DNA of 64,000 nucleotides from Paenibacillus marchantiae (GCF_028771845.1 NZ_CP118270.1:868001-932000), one strand, 5' to 3'; shown: positions 1 through 8,893, counted from the first letter of the stretch. Notes: generated by a model not told the origin, from the letters alone. Program-made: numbers and translations.

Positions 1-3000
1 AGAAGAGTAATCCCGGACTCCGGATCTTCTGCCTTCACATCAACTTGGAGTACATCCTCTTCACTCATCTGTTCCGCAGGCATGCCTGTAATGACCGGAG
101 GTGTCGTATCTTCTACTTCTTGCGGACCACCTACATAACGAATATTCGGTGCCGCTGGCTGCTCCATGCCTACTCCAAGATGGAAGCCGGTATGTGGCGG
201 CTGGTTATAGGCTACATTTTGCCAAGCTACCCCAAGGCGGTAGACTGGATCATGCATCAACGTGCGAATACGCACATCCGTCTCATCTGTCGTCGTATAA
301 ATGCGTAATTCCGAGCTGTCCTGACTGCGCCACATCACTTCTTCACGCCAGTCTCCAAACAGATCTGCCTGCAAACTCGGGTTCGCTTTGGTGCTATTGT
401 TCGAAGCTGCACCTGTTGCCGTCAGCAGATTAACTGTCGTTTGGTTCTCATAATCCCATTTGTCGATACGAATATCATCCTGAAGCTCACGCAGCAGGTC
501 ACCGTCCCACCAGATGCCGAAGTTGGTGGACGATGGAATCTTCGTCGTGATCAGTTCCCCCTGAGCACTGTAAAGCCCGGTGATTGGAATATGCTCAGCA
601 TTGGTAATGGTTGCAGCCCATACCTCAGCTCCCGGATAGTTCGGATCAATATCGGCAGCCATGCCACGTCCGGTATCGATGCCTGTGAACACACCCCAGA
701 GGATTTCACCTGTAGCCGCATCGCGCATTTCCATACCATACTTAGAATCTTTATGTTCGTGTACGTCGAATACTTCCAGTCCTGGACGTGTCGGGTCCAG
801 ATCACTCAGATGCATGGCATCGCCATGACCGAGTTTCGTATTGTAGAGCGGTTTGCCATTATCGTCGATGGCCATCGCACCAAATGTAATCTCATCCTTG
901 CCGTCGCCATCCACATCTGCAACCGAGAGATTGTGATTCCCTTGGCCTGCATACTCGCCGTAGCCATCGTCGCTTGAGTCAAAACGCCATACTTTGCTTA
1001 TCTTTCCATCACGGAAATTGTAGGATGCCAGCACAGTACGCGTATAATATCCACGGCTGAACATGGCACTTGGATGTTCGCCATCCAGATACGCTACCGC
1101 TGCCAGGAAACGGTCCACCCGGTTTCCATAGCCATCGCCCCAGGAAGCAACATCTCCACGCGGCGGATCATATTCCACCGTATCCAGTGCTGCTCCGGTT
1201 TCACCATCGAACACCGTCAGGAATTCATCACCAAGCAGAACGTAACCGGAACTGTTCCGGTGGTCTGCATTGGCGTCTCCAATGACTTTTCCTTGTCCAT
1301 CGACGGTACCATCTGCGGTACGCATCATCAGTTCGGCTCTGCCATCACCATCGAAGTCATAAACCAGGAATGGAGAGTAGTGCGCACCCGCACGAATATT
1401 CGGCCCCATATTGATGCGCCACAATCTTGTTCCATCCAGCTTATAGGCATCCATATATACAATACCGGTATATCCGGATTGGGAGTTATCCTTGCCGTTG
1501 TTTGGCGACCACATCAGAACAATCTCATATTCGCCATCACCATCGACATCGCCCACGCTGGCATCACCCGCATAATACGAATACGGCTGCCCGTCTTTCG
1601 TATAGGCATCAGCAGGCTTTTGCAGAGGTACAGACAGGTATTGCTCCTGCCAAACGCCGAATTCCTTCGTTGCCGCTTTTTCAATGCCGTTTTCTACCGT
1701 CATGACCCGGTATTTGGACGCATCGGTGCCTTCGGCATCCGTAAAGTTGGTGCTTCCCGTTATCGGTTCATCGTTAAGCTTCACACCATCCCGATACAAA
1801 TTGAAAGCAATGGTCTCGGCATCCAAGCCTAGCATGCGCCAGCCGATATAGTTGCCGTTTTCTGTTTTTATAGCCACCGGAGCACGGTCCAGATACTCCA
1901 TTTCACGATTCAGCGTCGTTGCTACTGGTGTTTCGAGTGCAGCCGAAAGTTCGGATACCCCTCCCGCATTCACAGACGCCACTTTATAGAAATAAGGAAT
2001 GGTGCTGAGAATGGTGGAGTCTGTGTATGTCGTCTCCTTGGTGCGAGCGATTAGATCATACGGTCCATCCTGCTTCACAGCACGATAGATTTGGTATGCA
2101 CGCGCTCCTGTTGATTCCGACCAAGTGATGGAGACGTCATTTTTGTTGATGCTTTGTAACGACAGACCTGAAGGAACCTCTGCCTTGTCTACAGATGAAT
2201 CAATCGTCGATACAGGCAATGCATTGGATGCTACCGATTCCGTACCTGTACGATCCGCAGCCGTTACCGTATATACATAATTCATGCCCAGGTCAATCTT
2301 ATTATCGGTATAGGTTGTTGCATCCGTGGTTCCCAGCAGCTCGGCCTTGGCCGCTCCAGTTGACTGACGGTATACCTTATACTGTACGTCATCGGCAATA
2401 GCATCCCACGACAATGCAGCGGTGATCGGATCACTCTCCAGATCCAGGCCATTCAGTTTCAGATTGGAAGGGGCCACCAATACAGGTGTAATCTCAAGTC
2501 CATTGAGATGCGCCGTAGCCCCACTGAAGACCAGATTCATCTGCCCGTCCTGCACGGTAATCTGGTTGATCACTTTTTCGGCAATATTCTGGGCACCTGA
2601 AGATACGGTTCCATAATCTTTGCCTTCGATGTTAATGTTGGTTTTTGCTGACCCAATCCAGTCCCCAGTGTACGTCTTGACCGAATAGGTACCATTCGGC
2701 AGATCCACTTTGAATTCATATGATCCGTTAAAATAGATCACGAAGTCACGACGCAGGTTATCCGTCGCACTGCCACGATCCCGATCCGCCATATTGGCGG
2801 AAGACGTTAATCCATAACCGCGTTCTGGTGTATACAGCGTATTCCGATTGACTTCCGTATACCCTTCAGCAACCGGAGAACCTACCGGGCCAAAGTCATA
2901 TCGATACGTTGCCGATTTGGTGGTGAAGCTGACTTCATCCGAAGGATCGGATTCGCCGCGGCCATTCACAGCCGTTACTCGAACTGTGTACGACTTACCT

Positions 3001-4457
3001 TCAACCAAACCGCTTAGCGTTAAAGTAGGTACGGTTGCCGTTCCTGCCAGTTTGTAGGCAGTTTCCGGCTCTGTTGAGAGCTTACGGTATACTTTGTAGA
3101 TGTCTGCGGTGTCATCCGCCGTCCATTTCAATACCGCTCCGGCGTTGCTAATGCTGCCTGCCTTCAATCCAGCAGGTTTGGCAGGCAATTCAGCTGGAAC
3201 TTCAGCATCCTGAACCGCTTCCGATAACGGCAGATCCAGTTCACGAACGGCACCTGCAACCAAACGGGCAATCTGAATCGCTCCATATTCCTGGAAGTGC
3301 GTATTATCCGTTGCCCCGTTCGGGAATGCCTGATAGATGCCTGGTGATACATGGAGGAAGACAGACAATGTCGCTTCCGGTCCAATGGAATCATAGTACG
3401 CAATGCTGAGTGCGCTCAGATCGATCAGCTTCACATTTTTCTCGGAAGCCACCTCTTTCATCGCCTGCACATATTCAGGGAAGGATACATTGAACTTGCC
3501 TGTGTCTGCGTTAAAGTCCCTGCGACCCATTGGGGTGACCAGAATTGGGGTAGCTCCCCGCTGCTGCACGCCGTCTATGTAGGTTTTCAGATAGTTTTTG
3601 TAATCGGCGGGTGAAGCATAACGGTCAGGAACACTGATCGTTGCATCGTTGTGTCCGAACTGCACGAACAGATAATCTCCCGGACGAATGAGGCGCAGAA
3701 CCTCATCTAGTCGGCCTTCGAAAATAAAGGATTTGGAGCTGCGTCCACCGATGGAATGGTTCTTAATCTCCACGGCATCACTGAAAAAGGACGGGAACAT
3801 TTGTCCCCAACCCGCTTGGGGCTCCCAATATGGATTATACGTCTGCATCGTGGAGTCACCCGCAAGGTACACAGCAGGTTTGTTCCCTGCCTCGCGTTCC
3901 TGTTGTTTGGTGATCACGAGCGCATTGATATTAGCGGCCGTTCCGGAGAATTCAAAGTTCATCTGCCCATCCACCAGGGCAATATCGAAGCTCATCTCCA
4001 GATATTCACCCGCTGGCTTGGTATTCTGCTGAACCTTGTTCATGCTCTCCACTTTGATCGCAATATCTGTGTTGCCTGCACTGTCGCCAGCGACAAGGGA
4101 GACGGTATAATCACCGTTTGGCAAATCCACCTTGAATCCGCCCCCATCGGCGATTTTGGCAAAATCGGATTTAATCGGATCACTTGTACCCCGATCCTGT
4201 ACCGTTACCTTGGATACATCGGTGAATCCATAGCCACGTTCCGCCGAATACGCAGACGTTGCGTCCACACCTGTATATCCATTCGCAACAGCTCCTGAAC
4301 CAAAATCGAATTTATAAGTGCCTCCACCGGCAGCTTCATCAGCCGATACGGCTGCACTTGCTGTTGGTGTGCCAAGCATTGTTCCCCACCCCAGACTGGA
4401 AATTGTAAATACCCATAGGAGCAAAACCAAACCAACCTGCCGCGTCTTCGCGATCAT
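1..4457 (-). CDS. Secreted fused rhamnogalacturonan acetylesterase (CE12-like) and rhamnogalacturonan lyase (PL11), 3' end outside window
   Basis: The frame is open from an ATG at 4457 to the left edge (about 1485 codons, no stop). An AAAGGATG ribosome site precedes it. Residues 1-36 are a signal peptide ending in an ASA-type site. At about 45-180 is a beta-sandwich, CBM-like module (YKFDFGSG, later ERGYGFTD). An SGNH esterase follows (about 195-400): GDST near residue 200, IGGRSS, FGHND, and the Asp/His pair in DNTHF near 385. Then come FN3 (about 425-515), a second copy of the CBM-like module (YRYDFGPVG, ERGYGLT; about 520-655), two more FN3, and from about 848 a PL11 lyase (MEYLDRAP, IGWRMLG, several calcium-type DGDG loops such as DVDGDGEYEI). 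An Ig-like region starts near 1450. Family knowledge: CE12 removes acetyl groups from rhamnogalacturonan I and PL11 (YesW type) cleaves its backbone. The fusion on one chain is seen directly; joint action is inferred. Confidence 0.9.
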   Translation of the reverse strand, partial: MIAKTRQVGLVLLLWVFTISSLGWGTMLGTPTASAAVSADEAAGGGTYKFDFGSGAVANGYTGVDATSAYSAERGYGFTDVSKVTVQDRGTSDPIKSDFAKIADGGGFKVDLPNGDYTVSLVAGDSAGNTDIAIKVESMNKVQQNTKPAGEYLEMSFDIALVDGQMNFEFSGTAANINALVITKQQEREAGNKPAVYLAGDSTMQTYNPYWEPQAGWGQMFPSFFSDAVEIKNHSIGGRSSKSFIFEGRLDEVLRLIRPGDYLFVQFGHNDATISVPDRYASPADYKNYLKTYIDGVQQRGATPILVTPMGRRDFNADTGKFNVSFPEYVQAMKEVASEKNVKLIDLSALSIAYYDSIGPEATLSVFLHVSPGIYQAFPNGATDNTHFQEYGAIQIARLVAGAVRELDLPLSEAVQDAEVPAELPAKPAGLKAGSISNAGAVLKWTADDTADIYKVYRKLSTEPETAYKLAGTATVPTLTLSGLVEGKSYTVRVTAVNGRGESDPSDEVSFTTKSATYRYDFGPVGSPVAEGYTEVNRNTLYTPERGYGLTSSANMADRDRGSATDNLRRDFVIYFNGSYEFKVDLPNGTYSVKTYTGDWIGSAKTNINIEGKDYGTVSSGAQNIAEKVINQITVQDGQMNLVFSGATAHLNGLEITPVLVAPSNLKLNGLDLESDPITAALSWDAIADDVQYKVYRQSTGAAKAELLGTTDATTYTDNKIDLGMNYVYTVTAADRTGTESVASNALPVSTIDSSVDKAEVPSGLSLQSINKNDVSITWSESTGARAYQIYRAVKQDGPYDLIARTKETTYTDSTILSTIPYFYKVASVNAGGVSELSAALETPVATTLNREMEYLDRAPVAIKTENGNYIGWRMLGLDAETIAFNLYRDGVKLNDEPITGSTNFTDAEGTDASKYRVMTVENGIEKAATKEFGVWQEQYLSVPLQKPADAYTKDGQPYSYYAGDASVGDVDGDGEYEIVLMWSPNNGKDNSQSGYTGIVYMDAYKLDGTRLWRINMGPNIRAGAHYSPFLVYDFDGDGRAELMMRTADGTVDGQGKVIGDANADHRNSSGYVLLGDEFLTVFDGETGAALDTVEYDPPRGDVASWGDGYGNRVDRFLAAVAYLDGEHPSAMFSRGYYTRTVLASYNFRDGKISKVWRFDSSDDGYGEYAGQGNHNLSVADVDGDGKDEITFGAMAIDDNGKPLYNTKLGHGDAMHLSDLDPTRPGLEVFDVHEHKDSKYGMEMRDAATGEILWGVFTGIDTGRGMAADIDPNYPGAEVWAATITNAEHIPITGLYSAQGELITTKIPSSTNFGIWWDGDLLRELQDDIRIDKWDYENQTTVNLLTATGAASNNSTKANPSLQADLFGDWREEVMWRSQDSSELRIYTTTDETDVRIRTLMHDPVYRLGVAWQNVAYNQPPHTGFHLGVGMEQPAAPNIRYVGGPQEVEDTTPPVITGMPAEQMSEEDVLQVDVKAEDPESGITL

Positions 4458-4522
4458 GAACACCCATCCTTTCGTTTCCTCATCATAGAATGATTAAAGC
4501 CAGAACGATGGTACAACCCATA

Positions 4523-4537
4523 AGTAAGCGCTTGCAT
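4523..4537 (-). promoter_or_regulatory. cre box (CcpA operator) upstream of the CE12-PL11 gene
   Basis: On the minus strand the sequence ATGCAAGCGCTTACT fits the cre consensus WTGNAANCGNWNNCW at every defined position. Its near edge is 66 bp upstream of the CE12-PL11 start codon, which suits repression by CcpA when preferred sugars are present. Functional role is inferred. Confidence 0.75.
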
Positions 4538-4619
4538 TTTGTCGTTTAAAAAAAGAACTACTTTTGATTAACGGATCACCTCTTTAATTTTTAATTTTCA
4601 AATTCTTTAATGCTTCACA

Positions 4620-4820
4620 TCAGTAAACTTTGAGGCAAAGGTTTTCATTTCCCCTCGATACTATCCCTTCTTCCAGGGAATGAACATGTAATTTTCCGTC
4701 TTTTTCCACCAATAAACCGATTTCTTCGTTCTTGATCTCTAACACATGCCTTACAAGGGAAGGGATAATGCCCCAAAAGGTAATAAAATCCCTTTTCATA
4801 CGAAATACATTCAGGTACAA
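4620..4820 (-). CDS. Doubtful small ORF, 66 codons
   Basis: This ORF would begin with TTG at 4820, or ATG at 4799 for 59 residues. The C-terminal half looks protein-like (EIKNEEIGLLVEKDGKLHVH, charged and beta-prone). No convincing ribosome binding site precedes either start, and I recognise no family. It lies in the 470-bp gap between the divergent CE12-PL11 and acetate-transporter genes. It could be a gene remnant or chance. Confidence 0.2.
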   Translation of the reverse strand: MYLNVFRMKRDFITFWGIIPSLVRHVLEIKNEEIGLLVEKDGKLHVHSLEEGIVSRGNENLCLKVY

Positions 4821-4929
4821 TAGGGCGATGTGTGTGTCCGGACCAGGCGGATACGAAATACGAAGTATAGAGGACGGTTCAGTTCGAACGGATCATCCTG
4901 ATTTGATTATTTGGAGGCTCATCAACACC

Positions 4930-5553
4930 ATGCAAACCGATTCACAGACTAAAGTCAAAATCATAAACGCCGATCCCAGCGCGATGGGATTATTTGGGTT
5001 GGCCATCGTCACTCTGGTCGCTTCCTCCCAAAAGCTTGGCATTACAGACGGCCTTAGCTACGCCATTCCTTGGGCGATTTTCCTCGGTGCCTTTGCCCAG
5101 CTGTTCGCTTGCATTCAAGATTCCAAACGCAACAATACCTTTGGTACAACTGCCTTCGGCGCATACGCATTCTTCTGGTTCGCGATGGGTGCCAACTGGC
5201 TGATCAAAATGGGCGTGTTTGGCTCCACTCTTGCGGAACAGGCAGATGGCAAGCAGCTCGGATTTGCTTTTGCCGGATACCTCGTGTTCACCCTGTTCAT
5301 GACGCTGGGTGCCGTGGAAGCCAACAAAGTATTGCTCATCATTTTCATTCTCATTGACTTCCTGTTCCTTGGCCTGACCTTTGACGCGTTCGGCGTAGCT
5401 CCTCATATCTTCCATACCATCGCAGCTTATGCTGAAATGGGAATCGGAATCGTGTCGTTGTACGGCACAGGTGCTTCCGTACTGAACGCTCACTTCGGCT
5501 ATACGTTCTTGCCCATCGGCAAGCCGGCTGGCATTTTCAGACCCAAGGCTTAA
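4930..5553 (+). CDS. Acetate/succinate transporter, GPR1/FUN34/YaaH (SatP) family
   Basis: A 207-residue protein with six hydrophobic segments, the usual size of the family. The N-terminal signature is present in variant form (NADPSAMGLFGLA against the typical NPAPLGL). Later segments such as FGAYAFFWFAMGANW and LGAVEANKVLL are characteristic. The family moves acetate or succinate across the cytoplasmic membrane with protons. The frame is open back to 4732, but the ATG at 4930 is chosen because GGAGG lies at 4913-4917, 12 bases upstream, and because the family begins here. It is monocistronic, with a hairpin terminator directly after the stop. Substrate is inferred from the family only. Confidence 0.85.
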   Translation: MQTDSQTKVKIINADPSAMGLFGLAIVTLVASSQKLGITDGLSYAIPWAIFLGAFAQLFACIQDSKRNNTFGTTAFGAYAFFWFAMGANWLIKMGVFGSTLAEQADGKQLGFAFAGYLVFTLFMTLGAVEANKVLLIIFILIDFLFLGLTFDAFGVAPHIFHTIAAYAEMGIGIVSLYGTGASVLNAHFGYTFLPIGKPAGIFRPKA

Positions 5554-5564
5554 TATACAGCATC

Positions 5565-5605
5565 AAACCGCCAGCGCGCCGGTCCGCGCCTGGCGGTTTT
5601 TTTGA
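5565..5605 (+). terminator. Rho-independent terminator of the SatP-like gene
   Basis: ACCGCCAGCGCG pairs with CGCGCCTGGCGGT (one bulged base) and is followed by seven T residues. It begins 12 bases after the stop codon. Confidence 0.85.
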
Positions 5606-5684
5606 ATCACGCTTCACTTGAATAGGGATACAGCTTCTTTTTTACTTTTTACCATTTTTTTCATTTCTTTTTCTGAAAAAAAAG

Positions 5685-5690
5685 TATAAT
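5685..5690 (+). promoter_or_regulatory. Possible -10 element before the secreted 155-residue protein
   Basis: A perfect TATAAT stands 49 bases upstream of the start codon in an A/T-rich stretch. No good -35 hexamer is seen at 16-18 bp spacing, so the promoter call is tentative. Confidence 0.35.
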
Positions 5691-5739
5691 ATTAACATGT
5701 GATATACAACATTCTACTAGGTGAGGGAGTTTATAACAA

Positions 5740-6207
5740 ATGAGAAACAAAGCAAGATCCGCAGTTTTATCCTTAGCACTAGCCGCAACTTTGGCGATTC
5801 CAGCAGTAGTTAGCGCTGATAGCATCCAGCTAAATCCGGCAGATGAGACAACGCCACCAATTGTTACTCCGTTCTCTGTTGGTAACCAACAGCCGCTCAC
5901 AACTGTGAGCGCTGCTACTTCTACCGCCCCCGCTTATTTCTCGGTTCCAGCTGGTTACGGACATGGTAAATTCTACTTCCTAAACAATGGAACAAGCAAT
6001 CTAACTGTTACGATGAAACACTCATCAGGATTAGAGTACATTGCAGCTACTGTTAAGCCGGGAGCAGCATATACTTGGAGAAGCACGGCGGATTATCCGC
6101 AAGGTATGCGCGGTGGTGATTATACCATCTCATTCCATTGTTCCAATGGTGTAAATGTAAAGTGGTCTGCATTCGCTTCCAATAGCGCCACTGAAGCAAA
6201 CGGATAA
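5740..6207 (+). CDS. Small secreted protein of unknown function
   Basis: A 155-residue protein with a clear Sec signal peptide: MRNKARS, then a hydrophobic stretch ending AVVSA (cut near residue 26). The mature part has a Pro/Thr-rich spacer (DETTPPIVTPFS), then about 90 residues that look all-beta, with many aromatic, Gly and Asn residues (YGHGKFYFLNNGTSN, GGDYTISFHCSNG). I do not recognise the fold family; lectin-like or pre-peptidase C-terminal-like beta sandwiches are possible. A GGTGAGGGAG ribosome site lies upstream and a strong hairpin lies 33 bases after the stop, so it is transcribed alone. Secretion is well supported; the role is unknown. Confidence 0.7.
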   Translation: MRNKARSAVLSLALAATLAIPAVVSADSIQLNPADETTPPIVTPFSVGNQQPLTTVSAATSTAPAYFSVPAGYGHGKFYFLNNGTSNLTVTMKHSSGLEYIAATVKPGAAYTWRSTADYPQGMRGGDYTISFHCSNGVNVKWSAFASNSATEANG

Positions 6208-6240
6208 AACATTAAAATCCCTTACGACTGATTATTCACA

Positions 6241-6282
6241 AAAAAGGATTCGAGGCCATTATCGGCAGCTCGAATCCTTTTT
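6241..6282 (+). terminator. Strong hairpin terminator
   Basis: AAAAAGGATTCGAG at 6241-6254 pairs perfectly with CTCGAATCCTTTTT at 6269-6282 and runs into a T tract. It ends the secreted-protein transcript. Confidence 0.9.
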
Positions 6283-6551
6283 TGTGTATTCGAAATGTAA
6301 CAGTGTATGACAGTCTATTATATTGGTACATCAGACGGCATGTCGTCGACGTTAGAAGCGCCCTAGCTTCCGATAATATCGGTGAACGAGCAGGACTCAA
6401 GCAGTCGGCTATTGCCCGTCTGGAGAGCTCCGCGCAGACTCCGCGCTTCGATACGCTCCAGAAGGTGGCTTTTGCGCTTGGCTTGCGCTTTGAACTGGTT
6501 CCTGATGGCGAGGAAGAAGTGACCGACACCTATACTAGAACTAACATATAG
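6282..6551 (+). pseudogene. Remnant of an XRE-family (HigA-like) helix-turn-helix regulator
   Basis: The second half of this frame (GERAGLKQSAIARLESSAQT, followed by PRFDTLQKVAFALGLRFELVP) is a convincing C-terminal two-thirds of an XRE/Cro HTH: recognition helix, then the helices usual in antitoxin-type regulators. The first helix and the usual 'LTQEELA' lead-in are missing. They are replaced by unrelated sequence from before about 6365, the frame starts inside the preceding terminator, and there is no ribosome binding site. I infer an N-terminal truncation. No partner toxin gene is visible beside it. The rest of the gap up to 6614 holds nothing else I can support. Confidence 0.6.
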
Positions 6552-6614
6552 AGAGGATGGACGTGGCATATCTTGCAGCGTCCATCAGCCATACTGTCAG
6601 GAGGACTACAAAGA

Positions 6615-7163
6615 ATGAGAGAGATACCTAAACCTACGGAATTAGATCAAGTGGAGAGAAAGTATGTGCGCGAAACACGTTGTTTCAAGACGGCAAGAGT
6701 ATTTCCAACCGATGTAAATAACCATAATACCTTGTTTGGCGGCAAACTCATGTCTTATATCGATGACATTGCATCCATCGCCGCATCCAAGTTGTGCCGG
6801 GTCAATACCGTTACGGCTTCGACCGATTCGGTCGATTTCTTGTATCCGATTAATCCGACGGATTCGGTGACGTTGGAATCCTTCGCATCGTGGACGGGAC
6901 GAAGTTCGATGGAGATTTTTGTGAAGGTGATCCGCGAGGATCTGAAGACGGGGGAGAAGAAGATTGCGGCGACCGCATTCCTTACCTTTGTCGCTTTGGA
7001 TGAAAATAACCGTAAACTCATTGTCCCTCGCATCATTCCGGAGACGGAGGAAGAGAAGAAATTATACGAGACTGCTCCAGCCCGGGCGGCCATGCGGAAA
7101 CAACGGCGGGCAGAAAGCAAGAACTTCGCCGACTTCCTCACCGTTAGTTATCCTTGGGAATAA
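6615..7163 (+). CDS. Acyl-CoA thioesterase, hotdog fold (YkhA/BFIT type)
   Basis: A 182-residue single-hotdog protein. The motif NNHNTLFGGKLM followed by DDIASIAA is the hallmark of the YciA/YkhA/Acot branch, in which the Asp of the long central helix is catalytic. A further conserved stretch is STDSVDFLYPI. The family hydrolyses acyl-CoA to free acid and CoA in the cytoplasm. The C-terminus is a charged tail (RAAMRKQRRAESKNF). The frame is open from 6573, but ATG 6615 has GGAGG at 6600-6604, ten bases upstream, and matches family starts. It is convergent with the TetR gene, only 18 bases away, with no obvious terminator between them. Confidence 0.85.
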   Translation: MREIPKPTELDQVERKYVRETRCFKTARVFPTDVNNHNTLFGGKLMSYIDDIASIAASKLCRVNTVTASTDSVDFLYPINPTDSVTLESFASWTGRSSMEIFVKVIREDLKTGEKKIAATAFLTFVALDENNRKLIVPRIIPETEEEKKLYETAPARAAMRKQRRAESKNFADFLTVSYPWE

Positions 7164-7181
7164 GAGAATCAGGCACGCTAT

Positions 7182-7820
7182 TCAGTCCTGAAGCATGCGT
7201 TCATGAATGGTCCGGCCCTTCTGCCCTGGTTCAATCAGGAGACGGGTCGGTTTGATGTTAATTAGCGCGGTCAACTGTTCTCCCATGTAGTGGGAAGAAT
7301 ACTTGAACCCAATCTCCGCCCAATGCATAATCACACCAACGGTCGCAGATACCAGGTAACTTAGCATGATATCGTAATTAATGGTGTAGTCGCTATCTTC
7401 GGTCACCAATACAAAATCCTCGGTTAAATATGTTCTGAACATATTGCAGAGTCTCGTTCCCATATCCCCATGCATCGTCATCAAGGCTCGAAAGATATCC
7501 TGATGTGCTTCGATATATTCAAATACAGGCATCGTTGATGGCAGCAATGCCGTCATATCCACTTCTTTTAACTCCGCGTAAGGTGATGCATAAGCTTGTC
7601 CCACGCCCTGCATGAAATCATCCAGAATGAATTGCAATAGCTCGGGTTTACCAGGAAAATGTAAATAGAACGTTCCCCGGTTATAATCTGCCCGCTCCGT
7701 AATGTCACGAATCGTGACGGCTTCAGCTCCCTTTTCCAATATCAAAGAAACTGCCGCAGCAATGATGGCATCCTGCGTTCTTCGTGCTCTCCGATCCTGA
7801 GGGTGTTCGATAATCAACAT
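7182..7820 (-). CDS. TetR/AcrR family transcriptional regulator
   Basis: A 212-residue protein with an N-terminal TetR HTH (about 10-60: TQDAIIAAAVSLILEKGAEA, then VTIRDITERADYNRGTFYLHF) and a helical ligand-binding C-terminal domain of the YvkB/DUF-type seen in many Bacilli. ATG 7820 is preferred over the upstream GTG 7826, since the GTG lies inside the GGAGGTG ribosome site. The gene is divergent from an SDR oxidoreductase with a 192-bp shared control region containing a palindrome, so it probably represses that gene and itself. The ligand is unknown. Confidence 0.85.
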   Translation of the reverse strand: MLIIEHPQDRRARRTQDAIIAAAVSLILEKGAEAVTIRDITERADYNRGTFYLHFPGKPELLQFILDDFMQGVGQAYASPYAELKEVDMTALLPSTMPVFEYIEAHQDIFRALMTMHGDMGTRLCNMFRTYLTEDFVLVTEDSDYTINYDIMLSYLVSATVGVIMHWAEIGFKYSSHYMGEQLTALINIKPTRLLIEPGQKGRTIHERMLQD

Positions 7821-7883
7821 TTCCACCTCCTCTGTCCATTATTGTAACCTAAATGAACACCGCTTACATCTCTGTCCGATAGC

Positions 7884-7900
7884 TGACATATGCGCTGTCA
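7884..7900. promoter_or_regulatory. Candidate TetR operator in the divergent region
   Basis: The inverted repeat TGACA-N7-TGTCA (17 bp) lies roughly midway between the TetR start and the SDR start. The size suits a TetR-type site. No second copy is seen nearby, so it is a candidate only. Confidence 0.4.
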
Positions 7901-8012
7901 ATGATGATTGTCACATTACTATGTATATCTTAACATTGAGATAGGAACGATAGACCACAGGTTGAATGTTCACTCACAGTTCACCTGATTTCATTTTATA
8001 AGGAGCGAATAC

Positions 8013-8783
8013 ATGATGAGTACATCATATACCCAAACAGCCGTTATTACAGGAGCAGCCGGAGGCATCGGTAAAGAATTGGCACGCCGCCTTGCTGAAC
8101 GCAAAATTAATCTGGTGCTGGTCGACCTGAACGAAGAAGCCATCCAGCAAACCATCACGGATCTGAAACTCGACAAAGAGCACGCCATTGCAGTGAAAGC
8201 AAACGTATCTCAGGAAGCCGACGTGAAAAACTATGTGCAGCAAGCACTTGATACGTTTGGTCGTATCGATTATTTTGCCAACAATGCCGGCATTGAAGGT
8301 CCAACCGGACTGATCGAGGATCTGAGCGTTGAAGCGCTCGACCTCGTATATAACGTCAATGTGCGCGGCGTATTCCTTGGTTTGCAGAACGTCATCCCTG
8401 TCATGAAAAAACAAAAATCTGGTGCGATTCTGAATACCTCTTCCCTCGCAGGTCTGATGGGTGCTCCAGCCGTATCTCCATATATTATGTCCAAACATGC
8501 CGTGATTGGCCTCACCCGCACAGCAGCGAATGAACTCGCGCCTCATGGTATTCGGGTTAACGCGGTATTGCCAGGCACCATTAATACCCGTATGATGCGT
8601 CAAATCGAAGCAAACTCCGGTAATGTGGAAGATTATCAATCAGCTACCGTATCCGCAATTCCGATGGGCCGCTATGGTGAACCGGAAGAAGTCGCAGCCA
8701 TCATGAACTTCCTGTTATCCGAAGAAGCTTCGTATGTCACCGCTTCGCTCTATACTGTCGATGGCGGTATGATGGGTCAATAA
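8013..8783 (+). CDS. Short-chain dehydrogenase/reductase (SDR)
   Basis: A 256-residue classical SDR. The nucleotide-binding motif TGAAGGIG is at about 13-20, an acidic residue after beta-2 (VDLNE) suggests NAD(H) preference, and NNAG is present near 90. The catalytic Ser-Tyr-Lys set is in NTSSLAGLMG and PYIMSK. The C-terminal VDGGM is also typical. These enzymes oxidise or reduce an alcohol/ketone pair in the cytoplasm; the substrate cannot be read from the sequence. AAGGAG lies seven bases before the first of two adjacent ATGs. It is divergent from a TetR regulator that probably controls it. A hairpin terminator follows. Confidence 0.9.
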   Translation: MMSTSYTQTAVITGAAGGIGKELARRLAERKINLVLVDLNEEAIQQTITDLKLDKEHAIAVKANVSQEADVKNYVQQALDTFGRIDYFANNAGIEGPTGLIEDLSVEALDLVYNVNVRGVFLGLQNVIPVMKKQKSGAILNTSSLAGLMGAPAVSPYIMSKHAVIGLTRTAANELAPHGIRVNAVLPGTINTRMMRQIEANSGNVEDYQSATVSAIPMGRYGEPEEVAAIMNFLLSEEASYVTASLYTVDGGMMGQ

Positions 8784-8844
8784 GAAGAATGGGGCTAGCC
8801 TAACTTAGCTGACGCTTTAAAGGGTATTTCCGAGTGTACAATCC

Positions 8845-8893
8845 AAAATGACCTCAATTCCCACAATAACGTGGAGGCTGAGGTCATTTTTTT
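8845..8893 (+). terminator. Hairpin terminator after the SDR gene
   Basis: AAAATGACCTCA pairs with TGAGGTCATTTT, with an inner CCAC/GTGG stem and a T tract. The A/T flanks on both sides allow use from either direction, so it may also serve the convergent gene at 8911. Confidence 0.85.

Noticed and set aside
1074..1832. 252-codon plus-strand frame across the PL11 region
   Set aside because: The minus strand frame is open for 4.4 kb with signal peptide and full domain series; the plus frame has no family match.
4990..5493. 167-codon open frame on the minus strand inside the SatP-like gene
   Set aside because: It mirrors the codons of the real membrane protein, has no ribosome site and no recognisable domain.
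8025..8639. 204-codon open frame opposite the SDR gene
   Set aside because: Antisense shadow: the SDR on the plus strand has all catalytic motifs and a ribosome site.
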